Shown here one piece after another: positions 1 to 11,570 of a stretch of DNA of 64,000 bases. Made by a program: the position numbers and the translations under genes. The notes under the pieces were generated by a model that worked only from the letters and a program-made list of their open reading frames with translations, was not told where the DNA came from and did no database searches. Every line of letters starts with the position of its first letter. Position 1 is the stretch's first letter. This stretch comes from Cyanophora paradoxa (Eukaryota > Glaucocystophyceae > Cyanophorales > Cyanophoraceae): assembly GCA_004431415.1 (NCBI GenBank), contig QPMI01000437.1, positions 1-64,000 on the forward strand. The letters are read 5' to 3'.

Positions 1-1752
1 AGATCCTCTCGGCGGCCATCTCCGTGATCGTCGGCGAGCTCTCGCACACGGTCCGCCGCCGCCCCGCTTAGCCCGCCTCTCCTCCCTGACCCCGGGCCCT
101 CGGAGCGCAGGAGGAGTCGGACGTTCTCACGGCGCGGGCGGACGAGTTCCAGCGCCAGGCGGAGAAGATCAAGTGCTGGTACGAGAAGGTGAAGAAGGCG
201 GAGGAGACGGACCTGCGCGACTGGGGCAGCAAGAGCGGCGACGCCGAATTCGACCGCGACAAGCTCAAGCGCGTCTTCTTCTGGATGCGCATCTGCGCCA
301 AGCTGGAGGCGCTGATGGACGAGTGGCACATCGAGGGCGTCCGTCTGGCGAAGGCGATGATCGCCATGGAGTGGGGCCACGGCCACCCGGCGCGCAAGGA
401 GTGCAGCATGCTGGCCAAGGAGATCGGCCGCCGGGGCCGCTACATCAAGGAGGTGGCCTACGGCATCGAATGTGCGTCCGCCCCGCCCTTGGCCTGCGCC
501 CCCGCCCTTGGCCTGCGCCCCGCGCTCTCCCCGCTCACCCCCTCTCCCGCAGTTACCATCCCGCTCGTCCAATTCTTCCAGCGCGAGTTTGTGCTGATCC
601 AGGCCTCCATCATCAAGATCGGGTCGCTCTCCGCCAAGGAGGTGGACGAGGCAAGGGACGAGGGCCAGGCGGAGGCGGAGGCGCGCTGGGACGATACGGC
701 GTTCAGTGCCGTCTGGGGCGTCGGGGACAACGCGCTCTCGCCCCCCGCCCCGTTCGGCTTCAGCGGGCGGCCCGCGCTGGCGTTCGACGAGCACGGCCTC
801 CCCGAGCTGGCGGAGGCGGACGCCGTCGGCTTCAACTGGGCGACGTTCGAGGCCCGCATCGACGAGAAGGCGAAGGAGGCGCAGATGCGGCTGCTGGAGG
901 AGGGCCTCGTCCCGGCGCCGGTGCCCGCGCCCTTCCCCCTTCCTCTCCTCCTCGGCCCCTCTCACCGCCTCCTCCAGCCCCCGGCGTCCTCGGCTCCGGC
1001 GTCCTTGGCTCCGGCGCCCTCGCCCCCGGCCCTCTGCCCACCTACGGAGAGAGGTGCGCCCACGGCGCCGATTGCGCCCTCAACGGCTCCCACCTCCTGC
1101 CCGCCAAGAAGGCCCGCCTCGGCCTCTTCTCACCCCACCCTCTCAGCCCGGTGAGTGACTCTGAATCGGAGGGCTCGGAGGCCTATAGCACGCCCCGCGA
1201 CCCCGACGCCCCGCCCCACAAGGCCGGCGCCTTCGGCTTCTGTGAGTGACGCCCCCGCGCAGGCCCTGCCGACGCCGCCCGTCGCCAACCGCACCGTCTT
1301 CGTCCAGGTGAGTGCCAGGGCTGCCGCGAGTGGCGGCTCGAGAACTTCTCGGCTCAGGTCCCCGCCACGCAGCAGGCCGGCGCGATCCCGGCCTCGCCGC
1401 CCGTGACCGTCGACGTCGAGGGCGGTATGTTCGAGATGGAGCTGGAGCCGGCGCCCTCGCAGGCCCTCGCCACCCAGGGCTCGGCCCCGGGCTCGCCGCC
1501 GCCGTCCCAGCCCTCCCTCCCGCTGGTGCACGCCAACTCCAACATCTTCGAGGGCTGCTGAGGGCCCTGAAACGGTGCGCGCAGGCCCGTCCCGCCCTCC
1601 CAGAGCAAGTGGTCCACAACGCCATAGTGGACGCCATGTGGGATAACAGGGGCCGCCTCCCCCACCCCTTCCGCTACGTCTCTATGGCCCTCCGCGGCCT
1701 CGCCTTCCCGCCCCCTGCACCGAGCAGCTCAACCAAATCCTGCGCGGTCTGA
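1..1752 (+). CDS. Multi-exon host gene of unknown function, 5' end outside the window
   Basis: I do not recognise this protein. The best coding stretch is an exon from about 109 (after a CAG acceptor) to about 470, which reads as a charged, helix-rich segment with a KCWYEKVKKAEE core and a GHGHPARKECSML segment. A GC-rich intron starting GTGCGT and ending CGCAG at about 551 follows. The next exon (to about 900) encodes VQFFQREFVLIQASIIKIG and an acidic Ala/Glu-rich helix. Downstream the reading becomes Pro/Ala-rich and the exon structure is uncertain, with candidate donors GTGAGT near 1151, 1241 and 1308. The gene is partial because the window starts inside it. Only the existence of exons is supported; no function is inferred. 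Confidence 0.35.
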
Positions 1753-1891
1753 TTCATTACAGACTCGCCTACCCGGCCTGGGCCTGAGCTACACCAAGCT
1801 ACGGTGAGTCCGACCAAGCCTGTCCCGGGTCCCGGGAAAATTTATATTAAGATTCCAAAGACCTGGGACAGAAGTAGTCTGACCAAGAGAC

Positions 1892-1942
1892 GTGTCCGGA
1901 CCCTCCCAATAATCATATAGAGTATTGGAAAGGTCCGGACAC
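1892..1942. terminator. Hairpin overlapping the stop codon of the YqaJ gene
   Basis: An 11-bp perfect inverted repeat (GTGTCCGGACC at 1892-1902, GGTCCGGACAC at 1932-1942) encloses a second 6-bp pair (CCAATA/TATTGG). The outer arm ends on the last base of the minus-strand stop codon of the nuclease gene. Hairpins at transcript ends are known 3'-processing signals in Mimiviridae; that role here is inference. Confidence 0.5.
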
Positions 1943-2598
1943 TAGAGGAGGGCGTACGACTTAAACTCGCGCAGCGCCGCCTGCTCCTCGCTGAGGTTCT
2001 CTGACTTCATTCGATCGCTGTAGGGCTCGGGCGGCGTGCCCTCCTTGACGTGCATCCAAAATAGATGTAAGCACTTCCTCATGAGCTTGATGTACCTCTC
2101 GTCCCGTCTGACGTACCACGTTTGCACGCGCAGAGGAGTGAAGCAAAAAAGTTCGGCCCACTCGCGGCCCGTTATGTCCAGCAGGCCCTGGAGCTGGGGC
2201 ATGTAATAAGTTGGGACCTTTTCGTAGAGTTCTTGTTTGTAGGGGCATTTTATTTCAAGTATACGATCGCTTCCAATCAGCCCGTCCGGGCTGCCCGCCA
2301 GGAAGGGCAGTTCCTTATGTTCGTGCAATCCAGTATGTTGCACGTCCACGTTGTTGTTCGACGTTTTGTAGAGAGAGACCGCGAAGGGCTCATAGTCATG
2401 CCCGTAGGTTAGCGCAGGGTTGTCGAAGTTGTTTTCCTCCGCTATGCCGCTTAGCTCCGCCCAGAGGCGGGCCCTGGATTTCCAGGGGTTTATGCCGCAC
2501 GCAGCCGCAAAGTTCGAGGCAGTTAGCTTTTCACGGCGCGCCGCGTGCCACGCTGCGCTCCCCTGTTGCAAAGTCTCGCAATTTGTATCGGTATGCAT
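1942..2598 (-). CDS. YqaJ-type viral recombinase / lambda-exonuclease-like nuclease
   Basis: A 218-residue intronless ORF with the hallmarks of the YqaJ/lambda-exonuclease family of the PD-(D/E)XK nucleases. The N-terminal GSAAWHAARREKLTASNF block matches the family opening (Q/G-x-W-x-x-x-R...G.S). The catalytic core is visible as AGSPDGLI (the Asp) followed by ILEIKCPY (the ExK), and YMPQLQGLLDITG matches the conserved helix after the core. Such enzymes resect 5' ends for single-strand-annealing recombination and are frequent in phages and large DNA viruses. It is transcribed away from the neighbouring unknown gene across about 40-50 bp. It lacks introns and is less GC-rich than the flanking host genes, suggesting viral origin. 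Start chosen at the first Met, which precedes the conserved block by 12 residues. Function confident, origin inferred. Confidence 0.85.
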   Translation of the reverse strand: MHTDTNCETLQQGSAAWHAARREKLTASNFAAACGINPWKSRARLWAELSGIAEENNFDNPALTYGHDYEPFAVSLYKTSNNNVDVQHTGLHEHKELPFLAGSPDGLIGSDRILEIKCPYKQELYEKVPTYYMPQLQGLLDITGREWAELFCFTPLRVQTWYVRRDERYIKLMRKCLHLFWMHVKEGTPPEPYSDRMKSENLSEEQAALREFKSYALL

Positions 2599-2648
2599 AG
2601 CGTAGCCTCGCAGTAGCGTTTAGAATTTCTTGATGTGTGCAATTGCAA

Positions 2649-3346
2649 ATGTCGGATGCAGAGGAAGCGCCCAGGGACGTGATCGCACAGTTCATAGATC
2701 AGGTCAAGGACCTTAGACGCTGGGTGGTAGAGCAGGCCTCGCGACCGAATCGACAGCGCCAACCCTGGCCGGTGCTAGAGCTGGCCCGGGCAGGGTGGCT
2801 AGACACGCATTACAACTCTGGCGGGGCCCTTTACGTTCGGAGCCACGACGAGGGCAGGATTATCGACGAGTTCAAGCGCATCTGGTTCGCCCTGGGCTCC
2901 AAGCTCAGCATACTCTCGACCCTCCCGGACCACATTCGCATGCAAATCCTCGAGTGGTACGCGAAGGCAAGGGACTCGCAATGGGACGACGTAAATTTGC
3001 GCGACCTCTCGCGCTTGCGCTCGGCTGTGACGGCGTATGTCACAAACTATGATTATCACGTCAAAAAGCCCCAATTCGAAGTTGAGCCAATTCCGATGAA
3101 TCTGGTACCCCTGGGATGGGAAGAGTACCCCGAGTACTCGTGGAACAGGGGCCTCAACCCCCGCGCCAGGCCCTGCCAGCCCCGCCCGCCCCACCGATAA
3201 ACGCCCCCGCCCCGCGTGACGTCAGACGGGACATACGCGAATGGGAGGAGTGGAGCAACGACCCGAAGAACTGGCTACCCGGGGAGGCGGAGATGCGGAA
3301 GCGCGCGAGGCTGATGCCCGGCGACAGGTACCCCGACCGCGAGTAG
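2649..3346 (+). pseudogene. Unknown island protein A, frameshifted paralogue of the gene at 3381
   Basis: An intronless reading frame from 2649 (Met within MQLQMSDAEE; 2637 is an alternative start) stays open to 3200. Its last part drifts into Pro/Arg-rich sequence, while the expected C-terminus (DIREWEEWSNDPKNW...GEAEMRK) continues in another frame, about 3195-3346. Comparison with the neighbour at 3381-4118 shows the same plan: helix-rich N-terminus, a hydrophobic LP-x-x-[IV]-[RQ]-x-x-I block, a Pro-rich linker and a C-terminal EW...D..W..GEAE[LM]RK motif. The shift therefore lies in the Pro-rich, C-rich linker around 3150-3195. I do not recognise the family. It could be a decayed copy or a sequencing indel in a C-rich tract. 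Confidence 0.5.
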
Positions 3347-3355
3347 GGGTACAGG

Positions 3356-3361
3356 TATAAA
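3356..3361 (+). promoter_or_regulatory. TATA-box-like element
   Basis: TATAAA lies 20 bases upstream of the ATG at 3381 in an otherwise GC-rich spacer. The very short distance to the start codon resembles viral promoters rather than those of the surrounding intron-rich host genes. Function is inferred from position only. Confidence 0.4.
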
Positions 3362-3380
3362 TTCTCACCGAGCCGCGAGC

Positions 3381-4118
3381 ATGGCGCGAACACGCGAGTC
3401 CGACGTGCTGTACAACAACGGCGACCTGGACGGGGAGATTCGACAGCGGAACGTGGACTTGGAGGATGCGAACGCAGTGCTGGAGGGGAGGCGCACGTCC
3501 TCAGGGGGCGGCTCGCCGGCGGAGAACTTCATGGAGCGCGTGCTCTACCTTGTGCGCTGGATTAGAGACGAATTCCACGACGAGCGAGAGCTCCCGGACA
3601 GGGAGATGATCAGGGCCGCGGGCTTGATGGGTATGACAGAGAACCCGAGATCGTACCTGAGGCGCGAACGCAGGGATCTGAACGGCGATTGGGCCGACCT
3701 GCAAGCGCTGTGGACGGCCTTTGCGAACCGCAAGAGCCAGATCCTTGCCCTGCCCGCGCAGGTACAGCAGCGTATCATTGATTTCGTAGCCCCCTGGCGC
3801 GACGAGTCCCTCCAGCAGCCATTCATGCAACCACGCTTCCTCTCCGGGCTCAGGAGCGCGTTCTTCCACTTGGCCGTGAGCAGCGACCGGTATTTCACAC
3901 CGCAGAGGATCGTTCACGGCGAATTCGGCATACCCCCCGAGTGGCTGAATTTTGCCACCGTACCCCCTTCCCCACCCGCCTCGAAGGCCCCCCTCCCCTA
4001 CCCCGAGCAGCGTGAGTCACTCAAGCGTCAGAGGGAGGTACGCGAATGGATGGACGACACCAGCCACTGGGTACAGGGCGAGGCCGAATTACGCAAGTTC
4101 GGAAGGTTCGGGCAGTAA
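3381..4118 (+). CDS. Unknown island protein B (intact paralogue of protein A)
   Basis: A 245-residue intronless ORF starting MARTRESDVLYNNG, about 35 bp after the end of its paralogue. Visible parts: a charged N-terminus (1-45), a helical region with ERVLYLVRWIRDEF (about 53-66), the shared block ILALPAQVQQRIIDFV (about 120-135), a Pro-rich linker (about 193-210) and a C-terminal motif REVREWMDDTSHWVQGEAEL. No catalytic motif, membrane segment or signal peptide is evident. A tandem paralogous pair beside a viral-type nuclease suggests a small virus-derived island. Function unknown. Confidence 0.6.
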   Translation: MARTRESDVLYNNGDLDGEIRQRNVDLEDANAVLEGRRTSSGGGSPAENFMERVLYLVRWIRDEFHDERELPDREMIRAAGLMGMTENPRSYLRRERRDLNGDWADLQALWTAFANRKSQILALPAQVQQRIIDFVAPWRDESLQQPFMQPRFLSGLRSAFFHLAVSSDRYFTPQRIVHGEFGIPPEWLNFATVPPSPPASKAPLPYPEQRESLKRQREVREWMDDTSHWVQGEAELRKFGRFGQ

Positions 4119-4200
4119 CAGCGGGGGGTACAGCATTCAGTTAGAGCCTGAGCATCGTTAGAGGCCGGGAGGCCCCCCGAGGGGTACACCGGCTGTTACT
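4114..4200. terminator. Inverted repeat overlapping the stop codon of protein B
   Basis: AGTAACAGC at 4114-4122 contains the TAA stop (4116-4118) and pairs perfectly with GCTGTTACT at 4192-4200. The loop holds a further GC-rich inverted segment (GGCCGGGAGGCC). The arrangement mirrors the hairpin at the other end of the island (1892-1942). Confidence 0.45.
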
Positions 4201-5932
4201 CCCCGCGTCGGTTAGTGCTAGCCCCCCTGTTAGTGCAGCGTGTACCTGATCGCAATATAACACCCAAACCTCCGCGACGCGTGACTCATGCAACCTCCGA
4301 GGGTTAACAATGCATTGACAGCGAAGGGGCAAGCTCGAGAGCTCAACGCTTCACAAAGGCCCACATATATAGGCCCGGCCCGTACGTACTAGTACTGCCA
4401 GGCTGGCCATGGCCATGGGTATACGTATGTATACCGTATACGGCCTGCAGGCTGGAGTCGAGTGGCAGACTGGCAGTCTGGCACACGTGCGCGTGCACTG
4501 ACACTTCCTGCCATAGTATACGTAGCAGAAACGTTCGCTAGCAGCGGGCGTATCCTACCGCCGTACACGCACATGCGCACGCATCGCAAGTACGAGTGCT
4601 GTGCTGTATGCACGCTAGCGCTAGCGCTGCAGCTGTCTTGAGCATGACCAGCAGCAGCGGGTTTGCAGTTGCCAGATCTAGAGCCAAGATGTGCATGTGC
4701 ATGCGGAGCTCGAGGCGTCAATCCTTCATCATGATCCTTGCGCATGCATATGCAATCATCGCCTTCGCGATGTTGACTGGTTTGTTGCTTCTACTATATA
4801 TTCTAAAACATTTGTACAGCGGATCGACGACCATAACGTGCATATGCATGCGCACTTGCAATTGCACAATTTTGCAAGTGTTATATATATGTATATTAAG
4901 TGTAAAACTCTATTGCCGCGCACGAGTCCCGTCCCGTACACGTGCGCATGCACGCGCGCTTTTAATTCACGCACGGTGCGCGGCGCAGAGGCAGCCGCAT
5001 TGCCCACGATTCCCTTGCTCGCTGGTGCTACGGATGCTATGGGCCAGGGCTGGAACGTCATCCGCGAGGGCCGCAGCAGTTTCTGTGTTGGCAGCTTCCA
5101 ACCCCGTCCGGCAGCTGGTTTTCCGCCAGTACAAGGTCCGTTCAACATATATATTCGAGCTCGAATCTCAGGGGCTTTTAAAGATAACTTGGCTCACTAA
5201 CCTGCATGATAATCATCACATTGCAATGCATATGTACAATAATAAGCAATGAAATAAAAATGCTGCGGCATGCAATTAATGTTCCCGTATGCAATGTCGC
5301 AGGAACTGGGACGAGCGCGTCTTTTGCATTTGGGAAGGGCTTCCATCGGGATCTTTTAACAAAATTGGGCTACAGGGAACCTCGTGGACAGATCAGAAGT
5401 GAGAAAGCATCATCGTTATCCTGATATCGATATCGACTTGACGCATATATATAGCTACACGAATTAGATAATTATTTATATTTATTGCTCGCAGATATCC
5501 ATTACTCTGTCTACGACGGATTCTTGTACGTTGGTCCGTACGTCGCGATTGACTTACTGAAACTAGTACAATTAGGGAAGCTGAACTTCGGAAATTGAAG
5601 CTGAGGAGGCGCTCCTCGGGCGGATTCCATATATACTTTTAGTATTCAATAGTGTTTATTTTCGCTCACGGGGGGCGGACTGGACTACGGGAGGGCACCA
5701 GGTGCAGATTTAGCTATAGATCTAGAGACAGAAGGTCTAGAGTGCGGGTAGGGGAAGTTAAAAAACAATTTGCTCGGATAGGTCTGGCCAGGCAGGGAGG
5801 GGGTTGCCCCCCTCCCCACGCGCCGCTGTTTCCAGCGGCTCGGCCGGACCATCGGGTAGGGGAAGTTAAGGGCAGGCCTGGCTCTATATAGGGTGTGACT
5901 TCTGGGTCTAATCAATATCTTCGGCCCAACAG
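4201..5932. other. Gene-poor stretch rich in CATGC-type palindromes
   Basis: No convincing gene is seen. The stretch is less GC-rich than the flanking genes and full of short palindromes built from GCATGC, GCGCATGC, CACGTG and CATATG (about 4580-4960). A 16-base direct repeat around GGGTAGGGGAAGTTAA occurs near 5746 and 5856. ORFs here are short and unlike any protein I know. Confidence 0.4.
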
Positions 5933-8809
5933 GCACCAGGAAATACATCGCTCGTGTGACGCCAACTTGTGAGAGCCAGTTTGTGGCAGGACAGCCCACA
6001 ACTACGGTGTTTGGTAGCGTGTGGGCCAGCGCGAACGTCAACGACACGTACCCATACGCTTCTGCATCTTTGTTTGGACCTCCACGTATAAATGAAACTC
6101 GCGACGCTTTCAGCGGGAGCCAGCTTCCACAGCTGCATCCGGCAACTGGTGCACCTGTTGGGCTTTTCTACAAGGGAGCGTCCTTCGAGTTCGTTTCTTT
6201 TGTTATGTATATTTCCGCTCGAAATTCACTGGCCCATGGTAATGACATCGATATCGATAACAACTCTCAGCAATGTGCACGCAATGGCGGCAGTTTCTAG
6301 TACGCGACTCTACTTTCTCAGCGGAGGCGACAGCGTCCTCCATTCGCAAGACGTACGTATACGTGTATCGTGTGCATTTGCATGTGCCACACAATTGCAA
6401 TTGTACACGTGCACGCGTGGTTGACATCAACTGGCGCTCGCGCAGATCGGATATGTTACGCTCACAGATGGTGAACATTTTATTTTAATAAATATCTTGC
6501 ATTTGACGATGAAGATCACGATGCGTTTATTGAGTCTAATCTCATTATTGCTTTTACACCGGCGCAGGAATTGTCCGAACATACTCGGACTGGGGGGCGT
6601 ATGCGAAGAACAACACGATGACCACTGTTTGGAGCAGCACCTGTCGAGACACAAAGAACTCTGTTTTACACTACAGGCCCCGAGGAATGGCGCACCACGG
6701 TGGCAAGCTGTATGTTATGGCCATTAAGTTCAACTGCAACAGCTCGGCGCCGGCCGACCCATCAGACATCCCCTTCAATGACGGCGACCTTCCAGAAGGC
6801 TCTGTTTCTGTATTCATTTTGCCAGCTGGCGGGGAAATCGTCCGGCGTGGCGAGGAGCGTTTCGTCGCCACGCTGCAAACTGGATACGCCAGCGGCCCGA
6901 TCGCTGGCACGCGTATATTCTGTCAGGGTCTTGCGCTTGATTTCGATGGCCAAGACGTTGCGATCTACGTACCCCAGGTGCCAGACGGGGCGGTCGCGGA
7001 TGCCGCAGCAATCCGTACACGCATTTTGAAGGTCACAATACCAAGCGCGGACGTCAACAGCCCTGCAGCTGCCACAGTAACGACTTTCACCGAGTTGCCT
7101 GCGGGAGTCGTCGAAGTCTCGGATGTGCCGTCGCAAAATGATCCGAACGCTTTCGCCACGCTTACGACCTGGCTCGACATCAAAGGCCTGGCGGTTGTCA
7201 GAACTAGGTGTGTCGATAGCCATATATACTTGAAGGGTGTCAAGTATTCATCCAATGACGAGACTGACTGAGAAATGCACATGTATGTCTGCAGTGCTGG
7301 AACTTGGAGGCTTGTCGCTCAAGTTTACGGGGTCAATAAATGCGACGGCTTTCCGCAGGAGTACCTCTGGTATTTCTGCCCATGGCCAGATTTTCCTGCA
7401 GATGATTATGAAATGGATGCGCCTCAACTCCGTTACATCGAGTCTTATGACTCCAGCGGCAAGCCGATGGTTGCGGAAAGGATCGATGCTGTTCCAAGGT
7501 GATGATATGTCACATTTCAATCGTTTAGAGGTCAATTCGCATAAATACTATAACTTGGAATTTACAACCCGTTGGCGTAGGCCGGACCCAAAGGCTGTTC
7601 CCGCGAGCTATTTTGGAAGCCGTCGGGTGCTGAAGTCCTTCGAGGATACCATCGAGGCGCCCTTTGTGGGGATCGCGAACGTCGGAACTCGGGACTTTCC
7701 CGTCTTCTACTCCGTGTGGGAAGCGCTGTACGTCTTCGCGCACCGGCTCTGCCTCAGCTGCCGGGCGCCCACCCCGACGCCTTCGCCAATCCCCACTCCA
7801 TCCGCCACGCCGACCCCTGTAGTGGCGGCTAGGTGCCGCGGTTTTGATTTCCTGTCAGATGTTTACGCACTGCCTGCTGACGTGCGCAAACGTTCTTTCA
7901 TAATCAGCGCTTCGAACTCAAGCTCGACAGGTCCGGATCCAGTGGTGTCTCGCCCAACTCCTCTCCCGGGCACCTCGACCCCGCCCTCCGTACCCGGATT
8001 CGAATCCGGACCCAGTGCCCCCACCGACCCGCTCCGGCCTACCCCGTCGCCATTTCGTCGTCCCTTGCCTCAATTGAAGCCCCTGGTTCTGGTGCGCGCC
8101 ATCGATATTGATCACGAACACGTTAGTTAATCACATGAAATATTGCTTAAGCGGTTGCTTTCCGATTGCAGCCATTCTTTCTGGCGACCGAAACACCGAA
8201 CGCTGTTATCGGAAACATGACCAAAGAGTCGCGAATCAAAGTAAGTATGCGCAGCTCAAACCGCTCGTATAAATGATTATGCATGCTACAACAATATATA
8301 GCTTTCAATAACGATCAAAGATGCTTAAGTGCTCCAATCAAAAGCAAGCGCAATTCGAATATTTGTTTCAGTAAATAATAATAACATCTTGCGCAGCCGT
8401 CCCCGAGGAACTTCACGCTCACCAAGGTGCGGTACTCATTTATATAATTATTTGATTTGCCTAGTTATAGGCTCATTTGCAAAGATCGGAACTGAAGCAA
8501 AGCGGTAATATCCGGAAGCTGATCATGACCCCTGAAGCTCACGGCTGAACCGAATCCGCCTCAGGATAAAAAGGGAAACGATGTGTACACGATCTCACTT
8601 CCTAGAGCAATTGCTGTCACAATTGAGGTAACATTGGCCAATAGTATCGTTCCTTCATTAAGGATATGCCTAATGATAATATTTTTTCAGAGACCACACG
8701 CCTCCGCTAATCCGGAACGATTCGTCGAAGTAGTCTTGACTGGAATTCTCAAGGTGCTTTTCTTACCCCGACCCCGTTGACCCCGTTCCATTTATGCCCC
8801 CCCCCCCCC

Positions 8810-8856
<47 letters not shown>

Positions 8857-10959
8857 ACCCCCTCCAACCCCCCCTTCCCCACCGCGCGCCAGCCCTAGCT
8901 CTCCGCAAATAATTATTTCCCGGCACGCGCACGCAAATCTGAAAACGTCGAAGAGAGACCTTCAGAAATCCGCAAAGCATATGCGTGACCACACAGATTC
9001 AGATCGCTTATATTAATTATGCGTTTCATTGCGGCAGTCTGGACAGGAGGTTCTCGTGTTCATTGAGAACGATGCTGGCGATCAGCTGGGCACGGCGCAA
9101 GTCTCTGTCACCACCAGAAACTTGAACGGCATCCTCACCCCAAGGGACATAGTTCTGACGTTTGGTGCTGAACTTTCCTCACTTATAATAATTGTATATA
9201 AATCTGCTCAATTTCGTGGAAATGCGCTTACAATTTCTCGGGCGCAGAGCCTCCGAATCTTCCTTCAGCAATCAATCCCCGAAGTGTGCCCCGGAATCTT
9301 TTGGACGCACACGCCGCATTCGAGGTCAACACGAGGGTGCGGCTGTGCGTAATAAACGAGGAATATATATATATATAGAGGCGCATTCGAATTCGCGATC
9401 GGACATAAATACCTGAAGATGAAGAAGATTGAGAAGGCCCGGTCCGGACCGGATACCGATGATGCCTGCCTTCGAATTCTCTTTATAATTCTGATGCCTT
9501 ATAATTTGACTTTGGATGATTGCACTCTACAAAGCTGAGATTTAGACCTGCGTATGCTGATTGCATTCACTGGACTTTTCCGCCGTGGACCACATATATT
9601 CATATATTATTCATTGCGCATGCGTTCACTGATCGCACTCGCTGCGAATGTATTTGCGCGCAGTACAACCTGCGGATTGAGCCGGCGCGTAGGCCCGGAC
9701 AGGCCCCTTTCATTCCTTTCATCCTAGGCGGGGTGCGCGTTTAAACGTTTAACTTGTATCAAACTCCAGCTTAAAAACCTTTGCAATCTGCGAGTCTAAA
9801 TCGTTGATATCGATCGGAATCCTCGGCTGAAGCTCTCGCCATCGCGCAGGCCTTCCAGTGGTATCCCACACCTCCCTACGTGGCGATACAAGACATGAGT
9901 CAAAGTCAACAAGCGGCACTCGGAATCTCATGCTTCCACGCCTCCGGCACGCTGCGGCTCGAGGACGGGCGCCCCCTCCGCCTCGACGATCCCGCACTCC
10001 GCTCTGGCCGCGGCCTGCCCCGCAGCTTCCGCGTGCAGGCTGTCGCCCCGGACGGCTCCCTCCGGTTTGCGGTGAGTCTCGAGCCTCCCGAATTGTTGAT
10101 CGTGACCTCCATTAATATTGAAGAGTCGTTTCCCTGTAGACGTTCTATGGGAACACGCACAGACCGATCTTCCGTCCGCGCCCGTTCGTGCGGGTCGCGA
10201 CTCGCTCGTCGTCTCTCACCCTGACGCCGGGTGCGGCGCCTTCAATTTCTTGTCGATGCATTTCTTGTCAATTAAAGGTTAACGTTAACGACTACGACGC
10301 ATCGGCATCAGGCCACTTCCTGTACGTGGCGGAGGCGCCTTCGTGGAGTGCAGCTCGCGTGGAGATGGCGGCACGCGTTCGCAAGGGCCACTTTGTGTTC
10401 GTGGAGCCGCCGGCGGATCCGGAGCGCACGGGCGACGTCGATGCGAGCGGCGACGGCGGGAGGCTCAAGCTTGTGGCCGAGGAGGTGACCGCCGTGGAGG
10501 AGCTGACGGAGCGCGGCGCGTTCGGCTTCTGGGTCGAGGGCGGCGTGCCCGTCGTCAGCGGCGTCGCCGCGTCTGTCTCCGCTGTCTCCGGTGCGACGCC
10601 GACGTCGCACGCGTTTTAAAAAAACATGCCATGATGTGACGCCAACTTTACTGACGCCTTGGCGCGCGGCGTTTTCAGAATGGTACTTCAGCGAGGATGA
10701 GCTCAGGGGCAAAGCGGACTGGAAGGTCGAGCTCTTCATGCTGCTCCATTACTACCTGCACCAGACGGCCCTCCTCTCGGCCCGCCTCACGCACCCGTTC
10801 TTCCTCGCGCTGTCGAACAACCCCCTCGCCGCCTTCGAGCGCTTCGCGGGGGCGGCCGGCCACGTCTACGTGTGCGTCGCCGTCGGCGCCGCGCTCGCGG
10901 CGTCTACCTTGGCGGCGTCCCGGAGGCTGGCGTCTCCCTCGCGATTGAAGCGCGTGTGA
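5933..10959 (+). CDS. Putative membrane-anchored extracellular protein, multi-exon
   Basis: A series of exons in one direction appears to form one gene, though joins are inferred. Exons are visible at about 5933-6190 (TPTCESQFVAGQPTTTVFGS...), 6300-6350, 6570-7210 (beginning IVRTYSDWGAYAKNNT), 7296-7500 (WYFCPWPDFPADDYEM), 7575-8000, 9037-9180 (EVLVFIENDAGDQLGTAQ), 9851-10070, 10140-10230, 10277-10590 and 10680-10959. The product is rich in N-x-S/T sites, has paired cysteines and a Pro/Thr stalk (PTPTPSPIPTPSATPTP, about 7770-7815), and ends with a hydrophobic segment (VYVCVAVGAALAASTLAA) plus a short basic tail before the stop. That suggests a surface glycoprotein held by a C-terminal membrane anchor. 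I do not recognise a named domain. It may be two genes, since 8130-9030 has little coding signal. Confidence 0.4.
8797..8855. repeat. C-run followed by (CA)n microsatellite
   Basis: A run of about 15 C is followed directly by about 21 CA dinucleotides, inside a probable intron. Confidence 0.95.
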
Positions 10960-11570
10960 TCCATTTCGGCCGGGGCATGCGCAGATGTATCGATTGAATT
11001 CGGAGATAGTCAGTTATTCGATGTAGTTATATAATTAGGTGTAGTTTCCATTCAGGCGAATTCGAACGTTAGCCATATAAATTGAGCGGCCACTTCTGAG
11101 GTGGTGATCATGATCGCGTCAATGTAATTTGTAATTGTGCGATTTGCATTGGCAGCTTGCAAATGATCCGGATCCGGACTCCGGGATCCGGTCACACTGA
11201 AAATATTAATGCAATGCAAATGCCATTGGAGCCGCCGCCGCCGTTGCCGGAGCCGCCGCGGGCGACGCAGCTCGAGCCACCGTGGCACTAGCGCCCGCCC
11301 TGCCCCGTTGGACATTACGGCGGAGGCAGCGGCGCCGGCGGGAGCAGCAGCGCGCCCGCCGGCGCGTCGTCGCCGGCCGGCGGCGGCCAGATTGCAAGGG
11401 CCGTGGAAAGCCCCCTGCAGCTGCCCTCTCGCGAATCGAGCCCCATGCCCAGCGAGCCCTCGTCGCCCTGGGCTTAATTAGGCCTGGCCCACCGGGGCCG
11501 TTCCGGGCCCTGGCCATGGTCCCTCTTCTCTGCCTCTCGCTTCTCGGACCGATATCAATTACAGAGGCGG
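10960..11570. other. Intergenic stretch without a recognised gene
   Basis: The spacer lies between a plus-strand and a minus-strand gene. The first 260 bases are AT-richer with GGATCC/GGATCCGG palindromes near 11168-11190; the remainder is GCC-repeat-rich. Nothing coding is convincing. Confidence 0.3.

Noticed and set aside
8777-9016. ORF with a poly-His-Thr tract
   Set aside because: It is the translation of the C-run and (CA)n microsatellite.
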